Shown here one piece after another: positions 12,005 to 23,200 of a stretch of DNA of 63,609 nt. The position numbers and the translations under genes were made by a program. The stretch comes from Phallus indusiatus. Taxonomy: Eukaryota > Basidiomycota > Agaricomycetes > Phallales > Phallaceae. The notes under the pieces were generated by a model. That model saw nothing but the letters and a program-made list of their open reading frames with translations, ran no database searches and had not been told where the DNA came from. Within the stretch, counting starts at the first letter, position 1. Every line of letters begins with the position of its first letter. The stretch lies in the NCBI GenBank assembly GCA_027605045.1, contig JAQFWX010000182.1, positions 1-63,609 of the forward strand. Reading direction: 5' to 3'.

Positions 12005-12996
12005 TATTGCATACTACTTCAATTATTCACAACTCACTAGATATCACATTGTGTATTTTTATATATCTTCTCTCAGTGTCAAGCACCATGATAGATTTGT
12101 GGATCCACGCGATTCTTAGAAGCCAGTGCCAGTGCGTCAGACGTTCTCCTGAATGGGTCTTCTGTGACGAATGCATGTGACGTGTGGCTCGACGGCACTA
12201 TCATGCAGGCTAATAGCCTACATACATCAATCGCTTCATCTTTAGACCAATCAACTCACTAGGCTCACGATAGAAACGTCTGATGAGCCTGAGCGGTATT
12301 TTTTTCAAGTTCTCATCGCTGGGATGAAACCAGACATTTTATGCCAAAGCCGTGCCAATTTTACCTTGGTGACGTGTTTCCTTGTTTCCTAACAATTAAC
12401 ATCAGCACTCGAAATTAAAAACTACAATCAATCAAACCTGACGTCAAATCATAAGCATAGACATAAACGTGCTCGCAAATGTCATGTCATGCCACAATTC
12501 ATCGCATCTGAACCCTTTCAGGCGTTGACTGCGTTAAGCACGCAAATACCCGATACGCAACTTTTTTCGATCCTGCCGGTGTCATGCCCACTTCCTCCCA
12601 AATGTTGGGAAACCGGCATAAACAGCCTAAAATAATCAAAGACTAGTCGGGGATATAACCCGTTCTACGCCGGCCAATCCCCTTGCGGCCATGCAGATAC
12701 GAATACGTAGAGTGCCCTTGATTCAGCGCTACGATCGTTGATCTTGTTTCTGCTCCACTTATTTTTCCATGCTCCATTAGTGATCCGAATCGCACCCCAG
12801 TTCATCTCAGCTCATCTCTTAGTGCATACGTGCAACCGTTTACTTGTTTCTTTTTTGCGGTTTTCCTCATCTTCTAATTTATCTCAGCCTTCTGCGCGGG
12901 CCCTACCCTTCACTTTTAATTTCTTATTTGTAGTTCTTTTTCGACTCCCCACCTGGTCATCATTTCTGGTATTTTCTTGACCAGCCTTTACGAGTC
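12005..12996. other. Intergenic region upstream of the mucin-like gene
   Basis: About 1 kb with no believable gene. The 3' portion is pyrimidine-rich (CT tracts from about 12760 to 12975), a common feature just before fungal start codons, so it probably includes the 5' UTR and core promoter of the next gene. A weak TATA-like ATATAA sits near 12653. Confidence 0.45.
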
Positions 12997-15900
12997 ATGG
13001 TTCAAGCAGAGGATAACCGTATGTTTCTCAAAACTTTGGGTGTTGTTTTGGTGGTTAATGTCTTGTTGACAGCAGCGAGTTCGCCTAACGAGGGAAAAGC
13101 TGGCATAGGACAGACTGGATCTCCCAGTAGTTCCACCGGTAACTCAGAACCCGCTAGCGACGGTGGTTCAGCAGGTTCCCCGCCGCCAGCTTCATCGTCA
13201 GTGAACAAACCTTCATCGCCAAACAGTTCACCAGAAAATTCTGGAAACTCGCCAAACTCTTCTCAAGATAAACCATCGGCTTCTACGAAACCGTCATCCC
13301 CGCCTTCTCCTTCTCCTTTTTCTCCTTCTTCTTCACCCTCTAATAAGAGTCCACCTACAAACTCAGCTCCCTCCTCCCAACAATCTTCAAATGGAGGTCC
13401 AGCGGGTGCTGAGGGATCTGGAGGATTTGCCAAACCTACTCGTAGTTTTCCACCTCCAGCGCCATCCCAATCGATCACTCCCCAAGGAGGCCAATCTGGT
13501 ACAACATCATCTGTTGATAAACCTCCCGATGGACCAAGTTCCGTGTTGTCTCAGCCGAGCACATCTCGACCTTTTGGCAATCCCAAAGCAACCAGTCTTC
13601 CATCTTTTCCGTCTCCAAGTTCACCTACGAAGGAAAACGGACCACCATCTAGTATATCCAAATTTGGGTCCCCGACGAAAACAGACAACCCTGTATCACC
13701 AACGTTTACATCTGAAGGGTCCGACCAAGGTTCCGGAAATTTTCCGGGTGACCCGACAAAGGATCCTTCCAACAGCTCACCATCGAAATCCGCGGGTGAA
13801 CAGGGTTTTCCACCTTTTGGACGACCATTTTCGTCAGATAGAGACCCGGGAAGTTCGCCAACTAACTCGCAACAAGGCGCATCCGGGAGCACTCCGACAT
13901 CATCATCATTTGGACCATTCAAGCAGGGTCCGCAGCCGTCAAACGGGCCTGCATTCCCGTCTTCATCTTCATCGGCAAAATTTTCCTTGACCTCAAAATT
14001 CCCACCCGGGTCTCAAAGTACAGCTTCGGGTTCTCCAGGCGGTAAGTTTACATTTGACAAGTAAAAACCTGTCAACAAAATATTTACAATAGAATTAGAT
14101 GGTACGTCTCAAGACAAAAACAACCCATTTTTCCCCCAGTCGTCTCAAATTGGTGATTCTGGTGTAATTTCGATAGCAGGGATATCTCTGCCTACTGGAC
14201 GACCAGGTAGTTCCCCCAGTTCTATGTCTGATTTCAAACCAGGCTCTTCCCAAAGCGTTCCACAACAGCAACCGCCGAAGACACCTCCATTCACTTTTTC
14301 ACAAAGTTCCTCGATTTCGTCCAGACCCCTATCCCAAAGCAACATAGCAAGGCCGACCTCAAGTTCTTCAGCTACGAAGTCATCGTCCTTTGAGAAGCCC
14401 TTTGAACCTCTCTCAACCTCTAACTCCCAAAATGGAGATTTTCCAGTCCCGACTTTGCCGATAACTATATCCGCATCTGTTGGCTTACCGGGCAAATCTC
14501 CTGATAAAAATCCAGATCCTTCGCAGAAGCAGAACAGCCCGTTTACTCCACAGTCGCCGGCTAACCCAACCTCGCTGTCCATATCCATTTCTTTGCCAAG
14601 TTCCTCCCCGGATCATTCCTCAAAGCAACCTGGTCCTCCACAAAGCCAGCCATTCCAAGCTCCTCCGAAAAGTTCGCAAAATAACGGAGCTGGTAATGCC
14701 CCTGCGCCTTCCGCGACTCCTACCCATGGCGATAATGGCTCTAGTAACGGTTCCGGCAACGGCTCTAATAACGGGTCCAGCGACGGCTCTGATAATGGTT
14801 CCAGCAATGGCTCTAGTAACGGTTCGAATAACGGTTCCAACGGTTCGAATAACGGTTCCAACAACGGTTCGGATAACGGTTCGAATCAAGGTTCGGGTAA
14901 CGGTTCTAATCAAGGTTCGGATAACGGTTCGAATAAAGGTTCGAATAACGGACCCGGTGATACTGGTGCTAAGCCAACACCAGCACCCTCGGCGTCGTTT
15001 ACCCCCAATCCTTCCCGTCCAACTCAGACCCATCCTCCTCCTCCTCCTTCTGGGCCGAGTTCAAGTCAAAATCGACCTTTCAACAATCCACAACCAAGTC
15101 CAGCCAATTCCGACTCCGTAAGACCCTCTCCAAAACCAACACCTAGTCCTGCTCCTGCTCCATCTTTATCCCCGAGTGAGAACAATAATAGTCCCACCGG
15201 TGGGAACGTTCTAGGTCTGAAAGCTAGCACGAACAACAACGACAATTCCGACTTTACCACAACTAATAAACCTTCCTCTTCTACCGCGTGCGTCTATTTG
15301 ATTCGTTATCCGTCACATTATCAGACTAAAAAAAAGTTCTAGTCTTTCAACTCTTGCATCCACGGTGCCAAGTTTGAGTTCAAACCATGCGTACGTGTTG
15401 TCATCGTCATCATCAGACTACTAGCGCTTAAACAAGAACCATCTAGTCCGGCACAGGCGCTAGGGGTTTTGTCGTCCGAGTATGTATTGTCATTTTTCGC
15501 CTCCGGGTTATTGTTTCGTAACCACAACTCTTTTTCTTACAGTCCCCATAACACTGAATCAACTTTGTCGCGATTTACTACCATCACTACGTAAGTTGGA
15601 TGTTTTTAATTCCCAAATAAACAACATCTAAATATCCCGCTCAGGCTATCGACTCCGCCACCTACACCTGTACTCACCTTCGTTCCAACAACAATCACCA
15701 CGAAGGGCCCTAAGGGGCAGCCCACTTTCATCACTACATCCACGCAAATCATGAGTACAGTTACCCATTCGCCGATACCAGTCACATAGTGAGTACTGAT
15801 TCTTTTTTCTTCCAATCTTCCACCTGACTTAAACAATTTTAAGTGTCACACCGGTATCCAATGCGACTACAAATAAGAGCAACCATACAGGAGCTATCGT

Positions 15901-16777
15901 TGGGGCCTTCGTCGGCGCCGTTGTAGCTGCACTGATTCTGGCAGGGATAACATTCCTCCTGATTCGTCGAAGATATAGACGTCAAAGTCCCATTCGCTTA
16001 CAAGAGGAGATGGGATACACCGGTGGTGAAGGGGTTTCTATTCCTCCACCTCTGGAGCCCATTGGTGGTCTCTTTACCAGCTCTGAGACTTCTTATGCCC
16101 CTGTTTCACCCCATGAAGAGCCGGACGAAGAAAGAGGAGCGACTATTGAAAGTGCATCTCACGCTGCCGAGGGCGAATATCGGAGCATGTTGGTTAAGTC
16201 GCCCAGCGGGGAGAGTGTAAGAGAGACGATGCCGAATATACCCAGATTATCGCCCATCCCCCAACTACTTATCGGAGATCCATTTGGAGATCATTTACAT
16301 GCGGATGAATACGAGGATGACCGGTCTACTCTTAGCGGGTTTAGAGACGGCTCGAGCGTCGGACATGGTTCGGCAGCTAGCATTCGTAGTTCTCCTAGCA
16401 TTCGCAGTACCCGCAGTACGGCTTCCACAATTCGTGTCAAGCGGACTTTCAGTAACTTTACGGTGACTCCGTCATACGAAAACGATCCATTCTCGGATGA
16501 AAATTCTGGTCCTTCTTTAATTGATCATGCGGTTCCGATTAAAGCCTCCTCAGCTGAAATTGTCAACGATCCATTTGACGATGTGTATCAGGACAGCACT
16601 TCGAGGCAAGGAACACCTGAATCGATAGGAAAGATGATGAGTCGATTGAGCTCAGGAAGCGCTATGACTGGGATGACGTATGAGCCTTCTGAAGATGGAA
16701 CTGTAAGTGACACCCTTCATTCGCTTTGAATTTCTCACGAGTAAATCTTCCTCATTTAGATTGGCTGCGCGTTGTGA
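12997..16777 (+). CDS. Mucin-like single-pass surface protein (Mid2/WSC-style architecture)
   Basis: Predicted 1129-aa protein; exons 12997-14041, 14093-15287, 15343-15390, 15447-15479, 15543-15590, 15645-15788, 15844-16702 and 16760-16777 (last exon encodes IGCAL). A hydrophobic N-terminal segment (TLGVVLVVNVLLTAAS) acts as signal peptide or anchor. About 800 residues of Ser/Pro/Thr/Asn-rich, presumably O-glycosylated ectodomain follow, including the Asn-Gly-Ser repeat array. One TM lies near residues 853-875 (GAIVGAFVGAVVAALILAGITFLL) followed by basic RRRYRR stop-transfer residues. The roughly 270-residue cytoplasmic tail is acidic and Ser-rich, with three NDPF or GDPF-like motifs (IGDPFGD, ENDPFSD, NDPFDD) that could be sorting or phosphorylation sites. 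The layout matches cell-wall sensors, but no WSC or cysteine-rich head domain is visible. Confidence 0.7.
14731..14956 (+). repeat. Coding minisatellite, Asn-Gly-Ser repeats
   Basis: In-frame tandem array with a 12-bp period (AACGGTTCNAAT-like), encoding repeats of NGSN, NGSS, NGSD and NQGS, with some 9-bp units (NGS). It lies inside the ectodomain of the mucin-like gene. NGS is an N-glycosylation sequon, so the array could be densely glycosylated. The array is likely length-variable between strains. Confidence 0.85.
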
Positions 16778-17149
16778 TTTTCTACGTACATATACCCTCT
16801 TTAATAAGTTATGGATACAATATTACTTCCTCTTCAGGTTACCATTAGAAAAACGATTGTCTCTCAACGACAATTTTTTCAGCTGAATTATTTCCCTCCT
16901 TTGTTTTCTGTTCGTATTTCCCATTTGTAGCCGTCTCATTCGGACCAATTAGGTATTGGTGTATGTCTTGTGGAAAAGACTACGGGTCTTCAATCCCTTT
17001 GTAAATATAGCATCAGACGTCAAGTTAAATCAAAATATGACGGTATATTTGAAAAAAAAACATGAAAAGCTTTGACTTAAGTGAAAACAACTTGGATGTC
17101 GCGTACTACTAATATTTCACTTGTACATGAGCTGAAATGTATTCGGCTA

Positions 17150-18322
17150 TTAGTCGTCAAGATGTTCAATAAACCGACTACCCCCAGGTATTAATCGAAC
17201 ATGAGCTTCTTCCATCCTTCGAGGGCTGGTAAAGTTCACGGTTGAAGGTAAATGTCCCGCAGAAGCATTAGTTGAGGATGGGGTAGCAATCGACGATGCT
17301 GAGGGTGCATCGAAGGTCGAACGACTTGCATTATTATTCAAAGAGCCAGCGTAATAAGGAGAACGATCCAGCGGCTGCTGAGCTCGAGAGTTGGCAAGAC
17401 GAGTCTTGTATTTGTCAAGCGAGCGGTTTAGTGATTCTGCAGTGTAAGAGGAACCGGTGTAGGGATCGTAGTCAACACGGTACGGATTCTGTGGAGCGAG
17501 GTTTGCTTTCCAGTTGAAATCACGTACACCTGAATTGACGACGGAAGGGGTACGTTCGTATTGGTCGATGGTTACAGCAACCAGGAAAAAAACGTAGCAG
17601 AAGGCTTGATAATAGTGTTCAGCGTGATGAGAAATAAAGCCCGGGGGAAATATAAACTTACATGTGATGGCTAGAATTATTTCGAATGTCCATATACTAT
17701 TGTTTATGCTACAAACATGTTGACTCGGTTGAACTAGAGATTGTTATTTGAAGAAAAAATTGATCAAGCCTTAATTATCTCACCAGTTGTCTCTCGGTGT
17801 TGAAAACATGCTGCCCCTTGGGGCTTGACAATTTCCGCGGCGAGTAGAACTGTAAATGAAATGTGAGAAATGCAACAATATAGCATATAAGCAGTATACA
17901 TGTTACGAACCGATGGTGACGATTGTGAAAATGGAGATGGAGATAAGCTCCCACCAAATTTTGAAGATGAAGAGGCGATAAGCAAATCCAGTTTTAGTAC
18001 GAATGTGATCGAGGATCAAGCTGAGGATAAATTATGTTAATTTAGCTAAAGAAAATGCTATCAATAATGGCTCACAGTAAAATGAAATAAATGGACAGAA
18101 CGAGAGACAAGATTAGAGCGCTGTGGGACAATGTAACTGAAATGCTCTGAGAAACCAGTAGGTTCGTGTGAAACGTGATGAAAGTCTACCGGAGTTGTGC
18201 ATGCCCACAATGGACGTGATGAATAAACCAATCAAGGAGAGAATAGCAATTGCTAACCCAAACAATATGGTATCAATCCACTGACATGAAAATAGTATAC
18301 AAACACATACCGAAAAAAACAT
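17150..18322 (-). CDS. Four-TM membrane protein (MARVEL-like), function unknown
   Basis: Exons (minus strand): 18322-18209, 18146-18076, 18020-17911, 17849-17784, 17733-17662 and 17604-17150, giving about 295 aa; phases agree from the second exon on. Hydrophobic segments: TILFGLAIAILSLIGLFITS, ALILSLVLSIYFILLLIL, a third around WWELISISIFTIVTIVLLAA, and a fourth around FCYVFFLVAVTI. A hydrophilic tail of about 140 residues is Ser/Asn/Pro-rich. The pattern of four TMs plus cytosolic tail is that of fungal MARVEL-like proteins. The 5' end is unsure: ATG at 18322 read straight through is used here, but an ATG at 18347 with a 40-nt intron, or a one-base error in a T run, would give a more family-like MHLIVIVRY start. 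Confidence 0.55.
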
Positions 18323-18347
18323 AGCGAACTATCACAATTAAATGCAT

Positions 18348-19813
18348 CTTAGCAATTTGGGGGGCGAGATGAATCTATAAAACGAGGGCGAGATATGAAA
18401 AGAAGTTGAGAGAGTGTTCAAAAGTGAGATGGGGACAGGTAATGTCAGTAAGTTGGTTATTCACGATGAGTTGAGGATGCTTTGTTATATATCTGTCGTT
18501 GTTTCATGGACAACCATCGAGGACAATATGAGGCAATAAGGAAAATATTCAGTCCATTTATTATTGAATGAGGTGGACGTTAAACAGCGACGTTAATATT
18601 TGAAATTTTGGAGTCCTCAAAGATCGTCCAACCATGGTGAATTTGGTGAAATACTAGCCAAAAGTATTTTGAGCATCGGATGGTAAAGTGAAACACTGCT
18701 GGAAGACCTTCACTTTGTCGCTTTGAACAAGAGTAGTACGAATGATCATGGACAAAAATAGAATGTCCGAAAATGAAAAATTCCCAATATGGATAAACTT
18801 CGATTGTGGATAACGTGGGCGCGAATGAATTCCTAGAGTCTCGGCGCTTGTAAGAATTGGTGAAGAATAGTAGCGATTCGTTATTGATAAGTCATTGGAA
18901 AGAAACGATTGTTTATCCATTTGAGGGAGCAAAATAATCGTGGGCGATGGCTGCGCTGGCCGGACAAATCCGAAGGACGTCAGCGAGACACAACACAGAC
19001 ATTACTGTGGCCATCTCAAGGACGATCGAAGAGACATCCTTCCTAGTGTACTATAGGAGGCCAAGCAAAAACCTGCCTATTATATTGAGACGTCTGGCAG
19101 AAGAGGGCAGAGGCTGCTCAGAGGGAACAAATACCGGGCATTGATAAGATATAAAAGAATCACGTGTCCCCAGATCTGTTGCTTGGCGTTGGATGTTAAT
19201 TTGGGAACATCCCTGGTTGAAGGAAAAAGGCACACCCTGGCACACCACAATACCGGAACATGCTGAAATCAAAGAAGAAAGAAGGATGTCGCGAAAACAT
19301 TGCATCCCAGTTATTTTTATAGATTTTCGATATCTATAGCCCGACTAATGCCAGTAAAAACGAGCAAGTTATACTCTGTAAATTCCACGGCGATATCTTT
19401 TTTTTTTCAGAGGAAAAAAGCTCTGGGCAAAGAAAGCGTGACTGAAAACACCGAGTCGGAAAAGATGGAGCTAAACTCTCACGAAACTAATTTTACAGGA
19501 GGAGACCGATCGCAAACCGTGTAGGAGCACCGCAAAGTAGGAGCATTGGGCTTGAGTTATTATTTACGTGTTTTATTAGGCACAAAATGGCTCTGCTTGA
19601 CCACAATTTGCGGGTAAAAAGGACACTGCTACCGTAGCCAGTTCTAATTGAGAGGTATCATGTGAGTGCCGGGTCAGTATCGTGTGAGAACAAAGGTACA
19701 CAAGGAGAAAGCACACACAGACTGGCAGTCGAATACACAACAAGAGACACGTTCAAAATGGATATTCTTTCGCTAAGGCTTTTTTTAGAGCTGGAATATG
19801 ACGTTTTTAAACA
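18348..19813. other. Intergenic, no convincing gene
   Basis: About 1.5 kb. ORFs of 65-92 codons exist on both strands (for example 18654-18932 minus) but lack coding character, splice support or recognisable motifs. It should contain the promoter of the four-TM gene and the 3' end of the small minus-strand ORF at 19814. No repeats of note. Confidence 0.4.
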
Positions 19814-20097
19814 TTAACGTTCTCGCAGAAGGGAGGGTGCTTCGGCTTCGGATTTGCCGACTGGGGCGATAGGGATCTGCAATGCGGAGTCTGTGACACG
19901 GACTATGTATACATCTAAACAGGTTACGAGTACAGGTTTTACGCCGCCGAGGACAGTGCTGCCATTTTGAGATTTCTTGTACCTTTGTGAGGGGATGAAA
20001 CGCTGAAGGGCTATTGGTCGATTCCGTTATGCAATGGGTAAATCGCTCGCCAAACAAGATCAAAGACACCAGATCTAAATCTCTTGACGGCGGCCAT
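19814..20097 (-). CDS. Possible small protein, 74 aa
   Basis: Start at 20097 (MAAVKRFRS), exon to 20070, a 59-nt GT-AG intron (20069-20011), then exon 20010-19814 ending TAA. The joined frame is exactly 75 codons. The second exon reads IPSQRYKKSQNGSTVLGG then VKPVLVTCLDVYIVRVTDSA, which looks like folded-domain sequence rather than noise; the unspliced frames are broken by stops. An in-frame upstream stretch (QGTNPNLSPAD) before the ATG suggests an additional upstream exon is possible. No family recognised. It diverges from the MFS gene at 20264, sharing a 166-bp spacer. Confidence 0.35.
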
Positions 20098-20184
20098 GTC
20101 AGCCGGCGAAAGATTTGGATTAGTGCCCTGGGGTAAAATGATCTAATTCGGCACAAAAACAGTCATGCGTACTCTTCCACCGTT

Positions 20185-20194
20185 TATATAAAAA
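20185..20194 (+). promoter_or_regulatory. TATA box of MFS transporter gene
   Basis: TATATAAAAA, 70 bp upstream of the ATG at 20264, with a pyrimidine-rich stretch between. Good match in motif and distance. Confidence 0.5.
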
Positions 20195-20263
20195 CTTGCC
20201 TCTGCGACCTGTCAGCCTTTCTTCCGCAGCCTCAGTGTAAATTGCTGGACGTCTACGAAAAAA

Positions 20264-23200
20264 ATGGCTCCCGATTCACAAACGACCTCGCGTCATGAAG
20301 AAGACAAACTCGAAGGAGAAAAGGCTTCATATCACAACAGCGAGACAGCCAATGTAGACGTTGAGCACGACTTCTCGACAATCGATGAGAAAAAGCTCTT
20401 GAGAAAGCTCGACTGGGCCCTTGTCCCCTGGGTATGTCTTGCACTCCTATGACAGTGTACCCCATGCATGTGTACTCACCTTTAATTTGGCTTCTAGTGT
20501 AAGTGCAGAATCTACCTTGAGGATTACTCTCGCTTCATCTCTTTTAGTATCCTTGTTGTATCTGTTATCTTTCCTCGACCGGACATCCATAGTGTGTTTC
20601 ACATCTGTCTCAGTCTATAGTAACCCATCCCACTAATGATACGCATACCCAAAGGGAAACGCCAAGGTATACCTCCATTCAATTTGCGTCACTGAAAAAC
20701 TTTCACCAACGCCACTCTCAACGCTAGTTGTACGGTCTGGAACAAGACCTTCATATCTCTGATACACAATATAACATCGCATTGACCATCTTTTTCTTTT
20801 CGTGAGTGCTCCACCTTGGAAATTAATTTATCCCCTTCTTATTATTTTTAGTTATGCCATCTTCGAGGTTCGTTTTATTAGAGGTGGACATTGCGTATTG
20901 ACAACGCTGAAATCGACAGGTTCCGAGTAATGTATTCCTAAAACGTCTACGTCCATCTATTTGGCTTTCTCTTTTGATGCTTTGTTGGGGTATTATGATG
21001 GTGAACCTCTCCATTACAATGTTAAAAAACGACTCAGTTAAGCTTTTTGTAGACTGTTCAAGGTTTGGTACACAACTACGGTGGTCTGCTGGGAATGCGT
21101 TGGTTACTCGGTATGTCCTTTTTCCGCTCTTACTTTTGCCGTACTTTCCCAATTCCTCCGTTTGTTAACCGGATCATTAGGTATGTTCGAAGCGGGTCTA
21201 TTCCCAGGGGTACGCACAATTAACCTTCTTTTTCTTATCTTCCCAATTTTCTCATGTCGAACCGTCGGTGGCTAGGTCAACTTCTATTTAAGGTCCGTAG
21301 CTCACCTTTGATTGAAAAAATTTCCGAAATTTACTATAGATTCCGTTTATAGTTGGTTAGTTCCGCCAATGGGGTTGTTCTTCTGAATGGTTTTGTTAAA
21401 ATTATTCCTCGTTTTCCAGCTGGTATAAGCGTTCCGAATTCGGTATTCGTGCCGCTTTATTCTTTTCCGCAGCAACTGTCTCCGGTGCCTTTGGTGGTGG
21501 GTAGCAATTCATGTCGTCCACACATTAATTCATGTACTTATAACTTCTTTCAAGGTTTATTGGCTGCTGCTATTTCCAATATGGACGGCGTGGGCGGTAA
21601 GCCTGCATGGGTTCGTTTTTTTTTTGGAAATGAAAAAACGTTTTTCAATATCCTAATCGCCACTGACAGGCATGGATTTTCATTTTGGAAGGTCTAGTCA
21701 CTGTCGTTGCCGGAGCACTCTCGTTCTTCATCATTCAAGATTTCCCTGAGAGCGCGAAATTTTTGTCCGAGACGGAACGTGCATTTGTGATCAAACGTCT
21801 TCAGGAAGATGACCAATTCTCGGCTGGTGGTGAGAACCTCCGCTGGAAATATATCTGGGACAGTCTTTTGGATTGGAAGACTTGGATTGGCAGTAAGTTT
21901 CCCGGGGTAGTATATGATTTTTGAAATTAGATACTAACGACATGATAGTGCTTGTTTACACTGGATCGTAAGAAATTTTCGAGCATGTGCTAGTAGACTT
22001 CAATTAATTCATTATTCATTACTAGTGACATGCCGCTCTACGCATTCTCGCTCTTCTTACCCACTATCATCAATGAGGTTAGTTTTCTCCTCACATTTTC
22101 GCTAGCTCTTAATAATTCAAATTCTAGCTTGGTTTGTGAATACATGCTGCGGAAAGAACCGTCCATTTATTTTATTTTAGGATTTGAGGCCACGCCCGCG
22201 AACCTTCTTACTGTCCCAATTTATGTCTGGGCCTGTCTGTTGACATGTGGTGTAGGATTCCTGGCTGATAAGTACGGTCATCGAGGAACTTTCGGCGTGT
22301 ATGTAACTTTTCTTTTCCTCGGTGTGGTATGTATGTATGCTCATGCATGAGTCTAGTGTATGTTTGATGGTCGGAGCTGCTGGTTATATTATTCTTATCG
22401 CTTCAACAAACGCCGCTCTTTCCTACTTCGCTGTATATGTAAGTAATTGTTCTAAGCCTCTGCGACTAACATACTAACATACTTTTCTTTTAAAGCTTGC
22501 TGCTAGCGGCATTTATCCTTTGATTCGTGAGTGAATTGGGCGTATGACTCAATTGTGAAACTGAAATGAGGTTTATCTAATTTTAGCGAATACAATGTAA
22601 GTTTTATGAAGAATGTATATGTTCACTGGGAAGCTAATTTTAACTCCTGCAGTGCCTGGTTCTCCAACAATGTAGAAGGAAGTTACAAACGTTCAGTCAC
22701 TTTGGCTATGATTATCAGTTTGTCCGTGTAATCTTCTTTCAGCATGTTAATGTGGCACTCAATCTTCCCCCCTTTTAGCGGAAATATTAACGGCGCCGTA
22801 AGCTCCAACGTGGTGAGTATTCAGGATAGGGATTCATTACTTATCTCTGTTTACCAATGAAAAATTAGTACCGCTCTAAGGACAAGCCATTTTTCCGACT
22901 CGGACATGGACTAGTCTGTAAGTAGAAGTCTATTCCCCCTCCAGAGATTTCACCCCCGCATACTCACGCTCCATTTCCAAAGTAATGTATATCGGTATAG
23001 GATATATAATGACCTGGGTAGCCATTATCTACTTGCGCAGACAAAATGCCAAGAAGCTTAGTGGAGAGTACGATGAGATTATCAGAGGCGTCAATGACAA
23101 GGATGTACCTAAAGATGGCTCGGTGAAGATTTACGAGAGCTTAGCTGAGGTGAAGAAGGACAGAGGTGATTTATGGTCGGGATACATTTACACGTTGTAG
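20264..23200 (+). CDS. MFS transporter, anion:cation symporter (Dal5/Tna1-type) family
   Basis: I reconstruct 24 exons totalling 1542 nt (513 aa): 20264-20431, 20498 (1 nt), 20548-20591, 20655-20666, 20728-20801, 20852-20867, 20920-21000, 21053-21110, 21181-21209, 21276-21292, 21420-21496, 21555-21610, 21670-21892, 21949-21967, 22026-22077, 22128-22131 (4 nt), 22181-22298, 22357-22438, 22496-22526, 22587-22596, 22653-22721, 22779-22812, 22869-22917, 22983-23200. Twelve TM segments with family motifs: LLYLLSFLDRTSIGNAK, FEVPSNVFLKRLRPS, GMFEAGLFPGVNFYL, WYKRSEFGIRAA, DFPESAKFLSE and WFSNNVEGSYKR. The family imports small organic anions such as nicotinate, allantoate, pantothenate or vitamins together with protons; the substrate is not readable. 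Located at the plasma membrane by family. Paralogue of the gene at 33996. Confidence 0.85.

Noticed and set aside
12738..12980. 80-codon hydrophobic ORF upstream of the mucin-like gene
   Set aside because: It is a by-product of a pyrimidine-rich 5' leader (Leu/Phe/Ser codons); no domain or splice support.
14613..15033. Minus-strand ORFs opposite the Asn-Gly-Ser array (EPLLEPL and RTVIRT repeats)
   Set aside because: They mirror the plus-strand minisatellite; the plus strand has consistent splicing, signal segment and TM.
18654..19144. ORFs of 65-92 codons on both strands in the 18.3-19.8 kb gap
   Set aside because: No motif, composition bias or phase-consistent splice sites; likely chance.
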